A DNA stretch of 64,000 bases from Cryptomeria japonica (Eukaryota > Streptophyta > Pinopsida > Cupressales > Cupressaceae). Every line of letters starts with the position of its first letter. The first letter of the stretch is position 1. This document shows positions 11,801-23,063 of the stretch, piece after piece. Below the pieces are notes generated by a model. That model did no database searches. It had not been told where the DNA came from and was given only the letters and a program-made list of their open reading frames with translations. The stretch spans positions 547,676,488-547,740,487 of the forward strand of contig NC_081412.1 of the NCBI RefSeq assembly GCF_030272615.1. Reading direction: 5' to 3'. A program made the translations under genes and the position numbers.

Positions 11801-11978
11801 TTTTATTTTGTGTGCTCTTGCATATGTTGGCATGCGTTAAGACCCTAAGATTGGGGGCTTTATGCTCCTCAATATTAGTGATGTCTTACACTCCTTATCG
11901 TATTGCTCTTCATCTCTCATCTTCATCTCTCTTTTCTTCTACTTTACCGGCAGTAGTGGCATAAGCCATACTCCCGCT
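8869..11978 (+). other. G1 3' internal region, T-rich and non-coding
   Basis: About 3.1 kb of T-rich plus-strand sequence between the protease remnant and the polypurine tract. Open frames occur (for example 9177-9425, 9605-9877, 11227-11613), but they are Leu/Phe/Ser-rich and have no recognisable domain, as expected for T-rich DNA. RT and integrase are absent, so pol is either deleted or was never present. It includes the tandem repeats at 11035-11345 and a short duplication (ACTGCTCCTTTGTA at about 10968 and 10999). Confidence 0.5.
11035..11345 (+). repeat. About 65-bp tandem repeats, five units
   Basis: The anchor CATTCT (TTATTCT in the last) recurs at about 11043, 11105, 11175, 11240 and 11307. 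Each unit reads like CATTCTYGRAACYAGAG, then eight variable bases, then CTCTTAGAG. Units 1 and 3 share GGGAAACCTC, and units 2, 4 and 5 share the GYCTCTTAGAG form, so the array looks like a 130-bp dimer repeated. Confidence 0.8.
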
Positions 11979-11993
11979 AAAGTGAGGGCTAAA
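11979..11993 (+). other. G1 polypurine tract
   Basis: AAAGTGAGGGCTAAA directly precedes an LTR start (TGTAGTGTC). It primes plus-strand DNA synthesis in LTR elements. It closely resembles the G2 tract (AAAGTGGGGGCTAAA on minus, 16062-16076). Confidence 0.75.
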
Positions 11994-13208
11994 TGTAGTG
12001 TCATAAAATTGAGACCCATGCATTTTTAACCAAATTTTGGGTCCTCACCTTGGCGACAACATCTCCTTCCTTAACCGAGACCTATTTCTGCATTTTCGCC
12101 CCTTCACTCTATCTCCTTCATGTCTTGTGTCTTCTTTAGACCCTATTTGGGCCCCAAAATAGGGTAGGACAGTGGTGTGGTTCCCTTTTCCCCCTAGGAT
12201 AGGGACATGGTGCCCATGTCCTCACCCCTTAGGGTGGCCCTATGTTTGGTCTACCCGATCTCCTATGCATTTCTTGTCTTCGGGGTTTTGTAATTCCTCT
12301 TTATCGGCCTTCAATGGTTGAAAATTAATCCTTGAGGCATGTATAAAAAGATATTCAATACCATCATTCATGGATGGATAGAGGATGAATGAACACATGG
12401 TAGGAGATAATAGGCATAAGGAGAAGATACAATATTTCAAGGTCATCATCAAGAATTCAAGCATTCAAGTCTTCTCCATTCATACATGGGAGCAACATTA
12501 CAACATTCTTTTGCAAGCATCTGTGTGTGTTAGGGTTTTTCCATGTTAGATTTCATTTCATATAACATTTGTGGTTACGTTCAAGAAGCAAAGCAATCAT
12601 CATCAACAAGTTGCAGATCTACAAGGTATACATTTCCATTGTTTACATTCAAACATTTGCAATTACTTTCTTTCTAGGTTGATTTCTCAATCGGGTTTTG
12701 ACTGAGGCAAACCCTGATCCACAACCCCCCTTTCTTCTCTTTTCTATGTGTAGATTGCAGGTGCACAGCTATAATTGCAGGTTTGGGCTTCATTTGCAGA
12801 GATGGAAGAACCCTTTTTGTTTCACGGGTTTTGTGGCGGACCATGTACATTCTGGCCACAGTCCCAACGAATTTTCTCCAAACTTGTAGGGCAGATCCAT
12901 ATCTATTTAATTAACTCAGATCCAAAGTTACAGCACGATCCCAAACTGGTAGCACCTCATTTCACTAATTTTCTCTCCCTTTTTCACATAGTCAACAAGT
13001 CAACTTTCTCATTTACAAAAGAGGGTAAATCACACTTCAACCACTTGGAATCCACTCAGAATTCACATCCTTGTTTCCCTCGGATTTGGATCTAGCAGAT
13101 TCAACCCCTCTTTTGAATGTAAAGTTATTCCCAAGTGAAAATCATCCTAGTGGTTTCCTTTCTCTCTCCTAGGTGGGGAGTCACTAGGATCCAATTTTCT
13201 ACTTTACA
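11994..13208 (+). repeat. G1 3' LTR (right end approximate)
   Basis: Starts TGTAGTGTCATAAAATTG after the polypurine tract. The right end is placed at CTACTTTACA (13208) by the CA rule only. Open frames inside (12698-13095) are not supported as genes. Confidence 0.55.
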
Positions 13209-13622
13209 ATTCTAATCAATTCTCACTCTCATATTAAAGTATGATAAGGATTAGAAGATCTAGTACAAAAAATTGAAAATTGAAACATCACTATCATTCA
13301 ATATCTATGCAAAACACACTTCATGACAATAGGACAAGGATAAATCAATCACTCTAATATTCCATCACAGAAAGCTAAAATAGAAATGCATTCAACATAT
13401 GAAGAATTTATATTCATCCACCATAGCACAAAGTCTATAAATTTTAAAAGACTATCACAGAGATTTCTATTTCAAAATATCAAAGATAACTAATCAAAAC
13501 TTTAAAAACTGTGTCTTTTCTTCTCAAAAATAACATAAATTTTTCCTTCCCAAACAAAAGATCCCTTTAGATTATCTCTTCAAAACATAAATAGCTAACC
13601 CATACGATTTAGTTTTTAAAAG
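13209..13622. other. Unassigned AT-rich sequence
   Basis: About 414 bases with no gene, repeat or element signal that I can see. It lies between the G1 3' LTR and G2a and may be old host DNA or unrecognised LTR tail. The last five bases, AAAAG, are the left flank of G2a. Confidence 0.4.
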
Positions 13623-14437
13623 TGTAGCATCGTAAATTGTACACCCTTAGTTAGGGTTGTACAATTCCACACTTAGGTTAGCACCCACCTTAGTATGTTG
13701 CATTTTGTATTTTAAATAATTCCTATAGGCATTTAATTATTAATTTAATTAAATCTAAAGTCATCTCTTATCATTCCACACATTATAAAATTGGGCCCTT
13801 AACCCTAAGTGTGCTCCTTTTTATTTATACTTTTAATTAATTTATTCATTAAAGTCCTAATTAGGTCCTATTTCGACCTTCAAGGCCCAATTTTGCACAT
13901 TTTAACACCTTGGATTGTTGCACCAAGCTAGGATTAACTTTGTAATCATGATACTTTGTATCCCTAAAAATTTGGAAAAAGGTCAGCCAAACCATGGTGA
14001 TTCACCATCGTCCCGACTTTTTCTCCCCAAATTTTGGGATCATGTTTTGGTAGTATTATAATGTTTAAATGTTTCTTTTTGAGAAATTATATCAATTCTA
14101 GGTCATCTTGTGACCAAAAAAAAAAGTTATGGTTTCACATATATAACCTTTCCTTTCCTCATTTGAAGGATCCATCTATTAGAAATTGAAGGAACCTCTT
14201 GTGAAGTGAAAGTACAAGTTTTGGTGAAGTCTTCAATCAACAAATTCATCATTCATCAAGTATTCATCAACCTTTTTCATCAATCATGGAAGCTTAGGAG
14301 ATAATGAAGAATAATAAGGAGATCATCGACTATTAATTGGCTTGTACCTCTCCCTTAGGGTTTTGTATGGTTTCATGTTATTTTCATATCTCTATGTGAG
14401 TTTCACATCACTTGTTTTTCAAATTTACATTATTGCT
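13623..14437 (+). repeat. G2a 5' LTR, first half
   Basis: Starts TGTAGCATCGTAAATTG. It is the inverted counterpart of 15250-16061 (G2b 3' LTR, minus). It stops at 14437 after TACATTATTGCT and is continued at 55778. With the right half it totals about 1626 bp, matching the other two copies (1624 and 1613 bp). Confidence 0.85.
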
Positions 14438-16061
14438 TGTGATGGTGAAAATGGGATCGGGTAGTTTAGGACCTAACCCCACTTTGGTCCACACATTGGA
14501 ATACGAAAGAGCCTGAGGAAGTGATTCACTTTGATTAACTCTTGTAAAAGAGAGTCAAGGAATACTCTTAGGGTTTCTATTCCTTTGATGCTATGAAAGG
14601 GAAATTAGCTAAATGTGCAATGATGACAAACTTAGCTAGAAAGGTGAAGGAAATGATTAGGTAAATTACAATAACAGACAAATACAAAAATGAAACTAAG
14701 ACAAAAAGTACAAAGATAAAGGGGAAATTATGGTATGCACTTGATATCAGAAACTAGGCTTGATTGAGATGGACAATGGCACTGGGTGCTTTGGTCCCCC
14801 TTATTCTACTAAGCTAGACTTTTGGAATCTGCTTGTTGAAGCCCTAAGATGCAGAACTACCAAAGAATGCCCAAAAGTGATGAGGACTAGGATGTTGGGT
14901 GCTCTGGTCCAAAGGATCTAGGGTCTCCTTCTATATTTGGACTTGTACCTACAAATTCCATATTTTCTTAAGATTGCAGCTCCATCGGATTTTTATATCT
15001 GCACCTACAACTTGAAAAATGGTGTTTGGGTAGCTATATAGGGTTTTGCCTTAGTCAACCCCCTTGTTTTGGTGATTTCCACCTCCACAAATAGCCAATG
15101 AAATGTTTAAATGTGTGTGTGTCCTATAATCTCATGTGTTTATGAGATCCTAATGAGCTAGAATGCAAAATTTAGAGTTCTACCCTATGTTGAGTACAAA
15201 CCCTAAATGTAAATGAGAATTATTCAAATCAAAAATGTAATAATGGATCTAAAGCAATAATGTAGATCTGAAAGAAAGTATTGTGAAGCTCATATAAAGA
15301 TATAAAAAATAACATGAAACCATTCCAAACCCTAAGGGAGAGGTACAAGTCAATCAATAGTTGATGATCTCCTATTATTCTTCAATATCTTCAAAGCTTT
15401 AATTGATGATGCAAATGGTTGATGGAGACCTAATGAATTCTTTATTTATTGATTGAATACTTCATATAACCTACACTTTCACTTCACAAGAGGCTCCTTC
15501 AATTGCTAGAGTTGTTGGATCCTTCAAATGATGAAAGGAAAGGCTATATATATAAAACCCTAACTTTGTTTTTGATCAAAGGCCAATCTAGAATTGATAT
15601 ATTTTCACATGAATTTGGATTTAAACATTATAATACTGCCAAAACATGATCCCAAAATTTAGGGAGAAAAAGTTGGGACTAGAATTTCATGCCTAGTCCA
15701 GCCAGCTTCTTTCAAAAAATTTAGAGATGCATGGTATCATGATTAAAAATTCAATCCTAGATCAGTGTGACAATTTGAGTGTTTAGATATGCGAAATCGG
15801 ACCTTGAAGGTCAAAATAGGACTTAATTAGGGTTTTCATAAATTGATTAAAAGGATACAATAAAAAGGGGCACAATTAGGGTTAAGGGCCCAATTTTATG
15901 ATGTGTGAAGTGATAAAAAGAGGACTTTAGATTTAATTTAATTAATTAATTAAATACTTAAAGGGAATTCAAAAATGAAAAATGCAACACACTAAGGTGG
16001 GTGCTAACCTAAGCATGAAATTGTACCACCCAATTAAGCATATACAATTTATGATGTTACA
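14438..16061 (-). repeat. G2b 3' LTR
   Basis: 1624 bp, minus strand, starting TGTAACATCAT at 16061 and ending ACCATCACA at 14438. It aligns throughout with 54160-55772 at roughly 85-90 percent by eye. It contains two GGAC..GTCC palindromic motifs (14771-14797 and 14884-14910). Confidence 0.9.
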
Positions 16062-17449
16062 TTTAGCCCCCACTTTAGCAATCATATGACATTACATGCA
16101 TATGCCAGCTAAAGTATAGATAAGTAAACATTCATGAAAAAGGATATATCTATAAGGTTTCTAACGAATCCCCCAGTAGTATCTGCTATACACTATTAGG
16201 AATTGCATCCTACTAAACCACATTGTTAGATAAAATCACAAAATCACCTAAATTCTTACTAAGGAAATGATGAAATTTGCACGAAGCTATATGCCCCTTG
16301 TTTTGGCTTGTTAATTAGTGAGTTGAAATAGGGTATCATGTTTACCACATTGAATTGTGAAGGAAAATTGAGGATAAATTATCACAACAAGGTTCTATAC
16401 AAGATCAAAACTAATGGAGAATCATTTAGTAAGAAAGAGATCTAAACCACAATTCCAACACAACCAAGAGCGTGAGAATTAGAGCTCTCTAACACAAGAT
16501 GTAAAATATTAAGAGAAAAAATACATAATTAGGGTTTGGAAAAGAATTACCTTTTAATTTGTGAGATCATTATCCAAAGACATACACCTTCGAGAATGGG
16601 GGAGATCTTTGATAAATATAAATCTTTAAAGATAAGGAAAAGAAGAATACATGCCTTCTCCAATATTTAGAAAAGACTAGATTATTCAAAAAGGATTACA
16701 CACTTTCACTAAGGAGATATTGTTCATTAAAGATGTATTATTTCAAACATAGAATAGGTCCTAAACAAGGAACACGCATATTCTATGCAAGAAATAAAAT
16801 CAAATGAAAAATATACCTCAGCAAAGGAAGGTGAATAGAAGATTGAAATATCATTCTTTCTCCCCAAGTATAGAGGCAAAGAAACCAAAGAGAGATCATT
16901 TATAAAAGAAACACTCTTCTAAAAGAAGGGAAGAGATCCTCATGAGAGATATGCATGTCCACAACATAGAAGGGTTCATTATAAAAGATATCACTCAATG
17001 ACAAAAAGAATTTGATGAATGATTATAGACTTCCACTCTAAGGAAGAGGTCCCAATTAAGGATATGTACTTAAGATTCTCATTATGGATAATTTTTCCAA
17101 TAAGTGGAAGGAGATCCCCCAATAGAGATATACACCTCCACAATCAACAAGAGATCCTTATAGAAGACACTACTTCACAAAACAGAAAGTTTAATCATAA
17201 GAAGGGGAGATTTTTGAAATGATTCTTGCCCCCATACATAGAGACAAGAGATGGGACAAAAATATGTAATTACTTTTATTCCAAAGTATGATTGCACATG
17301 AAACTGTACTATCATGAATGACAATGAGCCCCCAATAGGTAAGCTACCAATGTCACACAGTAAAGAGCAACATAATAGCTACTAATGTTATTTAATTGTA
17401 TGATGGATTGGATGAAGAATTTGAATATGACATGTTAAATGTTTTACAA
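16062..17449 (-). other. G2b 3' non-coding region with polypurine tract
   Basis: No coding region is supported. The polypurine tract AAAGTGGGGGCTAAA (minus) occupies 16062-16076 next to the LTR. The rest is AT-rich with loose iterations of GGAGATCY..GGATATNTAC-like phrases (about 16570-17120). It aligns with the plus-strand G2a region 59559-60065. Confidence 0.65.
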
Positions 17450-18303
17450 TCAATGACAGAAAAAACTGTATAAGGTGATGAGTATCGAAATGTCTTGATC
17501 AAGAAAGTAGTCTCTAGTAGGAGAATACGCCACTAAGTCACATTCCTCTTGCACACAAATTTTCTCATAAATAGTGGAAAACTTAGGAGAGGGACAAGTA
17601 TAACTCATTAGGGCCTTGTTTCTAGAAGAGAGGTTATTACAATGAATAGAAGATAAAGCCTCATAAGTGGGATTGTAAATCTCTTGAGGAGATTCATAAA
17701 GAGACTTGTCAATCACCATAATTTTCTTATGAGTGGGGTGAGTGTTGAGAGATGTGGAGGATTATCTAATTTAGGTAAATTCATCATCACTACTAATATA
17801 GAATTTACATTGAGAGATGGTCTTTTAGATGCTTTGGTGAGATTTGAAGGATTATATCCAAGTCCAAATGAAGCTTCACGTATGTTATTTTCTTAAGGAA
17901 CCTTAATCCCTTGTTCATTTCCACCACAACTATTGCCATTATATCCACTCTTAGCTAAAATATGAAAACTCAAACCATAAAGGGATGCCATATCGGAAAG
18001 AGATGGTGAGGCCTCATAGGTCTTGATGCCATAATTAGATGAATAGGAAGAAGATTATAAATAATTGTTACTTAGTTGTTTAGAAAAAGTGGGTTGCTTT
18101 TTAGATTCATCCATATCTTTCTCTTTTTTAATCTTAGGTTCTCTTGGAGGTACTTTGTATTTTCCTACATAGGTAGGTGTAAAATCTAAGGACCCCCAAT
18201 TGTCTTCCAAGACCACTTGTTCTAGAGAAAAAGTATCTTTAGGATGAGATGGTGATTCTGTGTGAATGGAAGAAGAATCAAGAGTACTCAAGGAAATAGC
18301 CAT
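17450..18303 (-). pseudogene. G2b post-protease part with G-patch-like domain
   Basis: Minus frames 18303-18055 and 17719-17450 flank a damaged middle. 18303-18055 ends the protease region (NWGSLDFTPTYVGKY) and is Lys/Glu-rich. Between 18000 and 17830 the minus strand encodes YGLSFHILAKSGYNGN, then NEQGIKVP, a stop, and ASFGLGYNPSN. This is the G-patch pattern (aromatic-Gly, then a second Gly cluster and GLGY). 17719-17450 continues with an acidic/aromatic tail. G-patches bind nucleic acid or helicases in other proteins; here the role is unknown. The same order occurs in G2a and G3. Confidence 0.55.
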
Positions 18304-18345
18304 ACTTGAAGATGTAGGAGTATTTTCAGAGGAATTAGAAGTATT

Positions 18346-19338
18346 TTAACAATAAGATGAGGTTTTCAATGGAGCTTGTAAATTGGTATTAGTAAAAAAG
18401 GTATACATCTTATTGTTGTAGATGAACTTAAGTTGCCTATGCAAGGTAGAAGGGACAACTTGCATCCAATGAAGCCAAGGTCGTCCTGATAGAAGATTGT
18501 AGGTAAGCTTATCAGGCATGAGATGAATAGGTTTAGGTAAAATAATAGGTCCCACCTTAATATAAAAGGTTATAGTACCTAAAGAAGACCTAGAAACATT
18601 ATCAAAGCTATGGATAATAAGAGAAGCCAATTTAATAAGAGATGTATCCACTTTGTTCTTATGTAATAGACTAACACTACAAGCATTAAGGCTCGAGCCA
18701 TTGTCAAAAAGGGTTATTTTTATATCATTACCATTGATAAGGAAAACAATCATAAGAGGATTATATTGATGTTGAATCTCATGGGACGATAACTCATCTT
18801 GTGTGAATACAGTTGGAGCTTTAAATTCGTTCATAGGATCAATCAAAGAAGCTATATTATTAGGTGTCACTATTGGTGGGACATCTAGGTTCTTTAAAGA
18901 ATGTTGTAACATTCTATGATGTGTTGATGAAGATTGAATCAAATCCATAAGAGATATCTTGGTAGGGACAACTTTAAGTTGTTCAATAAGATCATATTCC
19001 TTACTAAGGGATTGTGAGATACAAGCTACTAATAGAAGACTAGGTTGAGAATTAGGAAGTGAAGAAGGAATAACCAAAGGAGGATTAGGTTGTCTATTGT
19101 TCCTTGTATTATATGTGTGGTAAATTTAATTATATCTCTTTCGATTAATTTTTTTAGCATACTCATAAGGAATCTTAGTGGGATATCCTCCTTGCACAGT
19201 AATAACTTATTTGTTAGGGGTGCAAAAGCCATCATTACTATAACCACCATGAACCACAAATAGAGGCTTATTAAGAGGTTGATAATTTGGAGAAGGATTA
19301 GCACCTTTAGTTGTGAAGATTTTTTTATTTGTTGTTTC
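18346..19338 (-). pseudogene. G2b retropepsin-like domain
   Basis: The best frame is 19077-18346, 243 codons. The active-site motif is TLFDNGSSLNACS (Asp codon at 18705-18703), followed by a flap region, then LTYNLLSGRPWLHWM, the second hydrophobic-Gly motif of retropepsins, and KFIYNNKMYTF. The DNGSS form agrees with the plant Ty3 DGGSS consensus, so the protease core is nearly intact. Upstream, 19361-19029 is a frame-shifted piece cut by the G3 insertion at 19338. The protease would cleave the element polyprotein. No RT follows it, unlike autonomous Gypsy elements. Confidence 0.75.
19334..19338. repeat. G3 target-site duplication GTTTC (pair at 37454-37458)
   Basis: Identical GTTTC on both sides of the 18,115 bp element; the flanking G2b sequence is continuous across the pair. 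Confidence 0.95.
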
Positions 19339-20978
19339 TGTAGACACCTAAAAATGGTCAAACGCTTGTGAGGTCATACTTTAACATTTGCGCATTGCCT
19401 CATTTTAGGTTTTTGCGTCGCATTAACATTTCTCCTATGACTCGCACTTGATCTTTATCATTTGCGAGCATCGAGTCATTCTTCTGCATTCTTCAATCAT
19501 CTCGTCCTTGAATTTGGTCTTGTCGACAACACTATCTAGTCATGATTTGGATCGATCTTATCCTATTGTGTCAATATGTGTGCTAATTTGTCATCATTTA
19601 GGACATCGTCAATCCTAATTAGGGTTTTGTCCTCCTGTCAATCTTGCGATCAATTTGTCATCAATCATTGCTCTCTTATCAATTTTATCATCAATCTTAT
19701 CATTTTGGACATCGTCAATCCTAATTAGGGTTTTGTCCTCTTTTCAATCTTATCATCTGGCGATCGGTTTATCAATCTTGTCGTTTTACGATCGATTTGT
19801 CATCGATCGTTGTCATGTTTGATTTTGTTATTTTGGCGATTGATTTGTCATCGATCGTGGTCATTTTTCAATCTTGTCACTTTGTAATCTATTTTGTCAA
19901 CGATTCTTGTCTTTTGTCAATCTTGTCATTTTGCGACCGATTTGTCATCGATCGTTGTCTGTCTCAATTATGTCAATTTGGATCAATTTGTCATTGTTCC
20001 TCGTCAATTGGCGCATTTCTCAATCAAATCGTTTATCGCATTGGTCATTTATCAATTTAAAATCATGACATTAATTATCTTCAATCAAGACCTAATTGTC
20101 ATCCTTGCACTTCTAATTCGTCTTCTAGGGTTTTATGATTTATTCATTTAACCTAATTTGTCATTTCTCTCTCTAGGATTACTAAATTATTTATTAATCC
20201 TAAGTCTTCTCATTACAATTAAATCTTTATTTAATTGGCTAATTATTCTTCCTCTTGTAAATTAATTAATAAATGACAAATTATTAATTAATTTACCTAA
20301 TTTCTTCTAGTTCCTATTTTCCTATTTTTCCATCAATTTCTAATTCCTAATTGTCATCAATTTTAATTTTCTAATTTTCTTAATTTCTAATTTCTTTTCC
20401 CTCCTATTTCATCTCCTAATTCCATGGGAATGACATTTCAATTTGTCATAAATTGTCATAATTGATAATCAATCAATTTTGACATAGAATTTGTCATAAT
20501 TTTGTCATAAATCATCAATCAATCAATTGTGCATGGAAAGTGCATAATTTGTCATAATTTGTCATATTGATTTGCAATTTCCATTTGAATTGCATCATGC
20601 TAATCTTGTCATTTATCCAATTCTTCTATAAATTGGATGATTTTCTTGAATCAATCCCGAATCCCTAATCAAACTATCGAACTTATGCTTCTAGTACTCT
20701 TGACCAATAACCAACATCCATCTTGCTTTCAATTGTATGTGTGCACTTGTAGGTGAGATCCACAAATCCATTTGAAGAGGAAAGAAGAACAATGGAGCCG
20801 CATGGAAGAAGCATCCAAATCGTCATCTGGTTTGCATGATATTTGCTTTTGAATGCTTTGTTTTTATGTCTCTATTGAGTGTGCTTAGGATTAGATCATT
20901 GCAATGTGTGATTGAGCTAATAATGATTAACATGTCTTTATATATATTGCTTTGATGATTCCTAATTCTGATGCTACA
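19339..20978 (+). repeat. G3 5' LTR
   Basis: Starts TGTAGACACC and ends GATGCTACA. The U3 carries a duplicated block (CATCGTCAATCCTAATTAGG at about 19604 and 19712) and at least three GTCATCGATCGT units. Frames inside (for example 19797-20151, repeated in the 3' LTR) are not genes. Confidence 0.97.
20626..20633 (+). promoter_or_regulatory. Probable TATA box of the G3 LTR
   Basis: CTATAAAT lies about 345 bases before the LTR end, in a plausible position for the U3/R start. The copy in the 3' LTR is at 37101-37108. Confidence 0.55.
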
Positions 20979-20998
20979 TTAATTGGTGAACCTGACGT
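20979..20998 (+). other. G3 primer binding site
   Basis: TTAATTGGTGAACCTGACG follows the LTR directly. The TTGGTGA..C..GACGTG form matches the PBS region of other plant Gypsy elements. I cannot name the tRNA with certainty. Confidence 0.65.
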
Positions 20999-23063
20999 GA
21001 ATACTAACCTTCTAACCCCTTTACTGTGTTTTGGAGTGCTTTCAAGTTGATTTTGCAGGTCAAAAACCCAAAAACAGGGTCGTGCAGGGTATTCTGGACA
21101 CTTCTGCGCCTGTGTCCTGCATCTTGCGCCTGTGTCCTGCATCTTGCGCTTGTGTAGGTGACATTTTGTGCTTGTGTCAGACATCTTGCGCCTGTGTCAT
21201 GAGTTTTGCACTTGTGTAAAGTCCAGAACAAAGGTGAAAAATGCAGTGTTTACTTGAAATTTTTGGTGTTTTTGCATTCTATTTTCTGTGCTTTGGATTT
21301 TGGTACTAATTATTTGTGCAGAATCTTGGCATACGCATGTCAAAGACTATAAATCAAACTACTAACATGTGTTATGCAGAATCGATGGTCAAAGACAACA
21401 AATCAAACTTCTAACTTGGGTTTTGCAGGTTGCCTTGGAGAAACAACCAAACTGTGTGTTTGAGATTTTTAATTAGGCACTTAGTGATTTATAAATAGGT
21501 GGGAATGAAAATTTGTTTGCTTTGATTGTTAAGTGTGACATTGGAGTAGGAGAGTATGCTCTCATCCTTCATAGGGTGATCAAAAATCCAGATCTTCGAT
21601 ACCATGCTTGTGTTGTTGATTGTTTGTCACCCTTAGAGGGCCTGCCTTCCCGACCACTTTGCTTTTACAAGCAAGTGATAATCGTGAGAAGGGAACAACC
21701 CAAAGTGAGTATGGCTAGAATTCCTTGGCATTCTAACTCACTATAAAAAAATACCTGATGGGCGAAAGCTTTGAAGGAAGTGTTACGTGGGAATTGCAGT
21801 TACTTGGGAAGTGATGACCCTTGGACTCTTTCTCATATCAACATCTAAGTAGGGCCTCTTGGTCTAAATCATGCTTGCGCGACTACATTTGTTTGGTATC
21901 TTGATGGGCTTAATGTCTCAATCATGCTTGCATGACATCAAGGAGTAACGCTTAACAGAAATCCTTACTAAACACCTTGTTTTTAGAGGCCAAAAACCCT
22001 TCTAGTTGCTTGAGAAGGACAAATTCGGATACTTGGAAGAGATACTAAGTTCGCCATGGGGAGATTCCATGGGGACTACTGCTTGGCTGCCTTGAGAAGT
22101 GAGTGCCATGGAGGGGAGCCCGTGGGGTCAAGCATCTATGTATTCTCCTTGAATCCCATAATGAGTCTACCTCTCAAGTACCTAATGTCTTTGCCTACCA
22201 TAAGAAATGTGGAAATGAGCATGATTGTCTTGAGTCTAAGTTGCAATATCTTGTATTCTTTGTTTGTCAAAATTTGAATTGTGTATCATTCCAAAAAGCA
22301 AAACACATTGATCTAGCATAAGATTTAAACACAAGAGACATTCATCCAACAAACATTCAACAAGGTTCAAAGCACATCTTCCAACATGATTATCAAACAT
22401 TGTTCAAAATCTTGTCTTAACATTCATGTCACTTGCATTTAGGTTCATCCTAGGTTGCATTTTGCAAAATTCATTGTCAAGTACCAAGGTTAGGTTTCAC
22501 CTAAGTCATACTCCTTTTCATATCAATAAGGGTCATCCATTTGCACATGTCCTCTTGCATTAAAGTCATACTATTGTCATACATTCATATTTGCATACCC
22601 TAAGTCTCTTCATTAAGCTTGGGTCATTATCACATCATATTAGGGTCATTTTCATAGTAATTGTCCCTTTGCATATAGTGTCAAAAACTAGGTCTTCTCA
22701 TACTTGAGTAATCCAAATCTTTGATAAACCCTAAGTCATTGTTAAGAAGTCTGGACCTTATCAAGTCTTTTGTCCTTTTGTCATCAATATCATTTGGTCA
22801 AACCTAGCTTAGTATCCAAGCATATAGGGGAGACTTTGTCATTTTGTCCTTTTGTCACTTAATTCCTTTTGTCCTTTGAGGTCTAGACATCATTCCAATT
22901 TCCTAAAGGTCTCTTTTAGATTTGCATTCATAAGTTTGTCAAAATCTTCAAAAACAACCAAAAACATAGATTGCATTTTCATCTATTTAGTTTGCATTTA
23001 GTTGCATATCACATATTATCCTTGAAAATTTCCAAAAAAAAAACAAAACATTGCATAAGTGAC
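20999..23063 (+). other. G3 leader
   Basis: A 2.1 kb leader before the gag ATG. Short frames (21513-21746, 22056-22277) show no recognisable domain and are not called as genes. It contains the 20-bp motif array (21105-21220), a pair of similar CAAAGAC..AAATCAAACT..CTAAC blocks near 21341 and 21391, and AT-rich sequence with GTCAT/CATTTG repetition from 22440 on. Confidence 0.6.
21105..21220 (+). repeat. Six-copy 20-bp motif array in the G3 leader
   Basis: TGCGCCTGTGTC and close variants start at 21105, 21125, 21145, 21167, 21187 and 21207, a spacing of 20 bp with one of 22. The same motif recurs at 35171-35280 near the 3' end of the element. Confidence 0.9.

Noticed and set aside
9177-11964. 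Many plus-strand frames with hydrophobic Leu/Phe-rich peptides that look like membrane proteins
   Set aside because: The DNA is T-rich, which gives such peptides by composition; no start context, domain or conservation seen.
12674-13095. Frames in the G1 3' LTR as a small host gene
   Set aside because: Inside an LTR by position, with no recognisable domain.
19797-20151. Overlapping Val/Ile/Ser-rich frames, repeated almost exactly at 36263-36626
   Set aside because: Both lie in the same part of the two G3 LTRs; the repetition reflects LTR identity, and the proteins have no domain.
21105-21220. Regular 20-bp repeats as a CRISPR array
   Set aside because: The repeat core is about 12 bp with 8-bp gaps and no unique spacers of 30 bp or so; the setting is a plant retrotransposon.
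20927-21231. Minus frames with DTGARCxTQAQ-type repeats over the motif array (also 35095-35460)
   Set aside because: The repetition is a by-product of the 20-bp DNA repeats; frames differ between the two arrays and have no plausible start.
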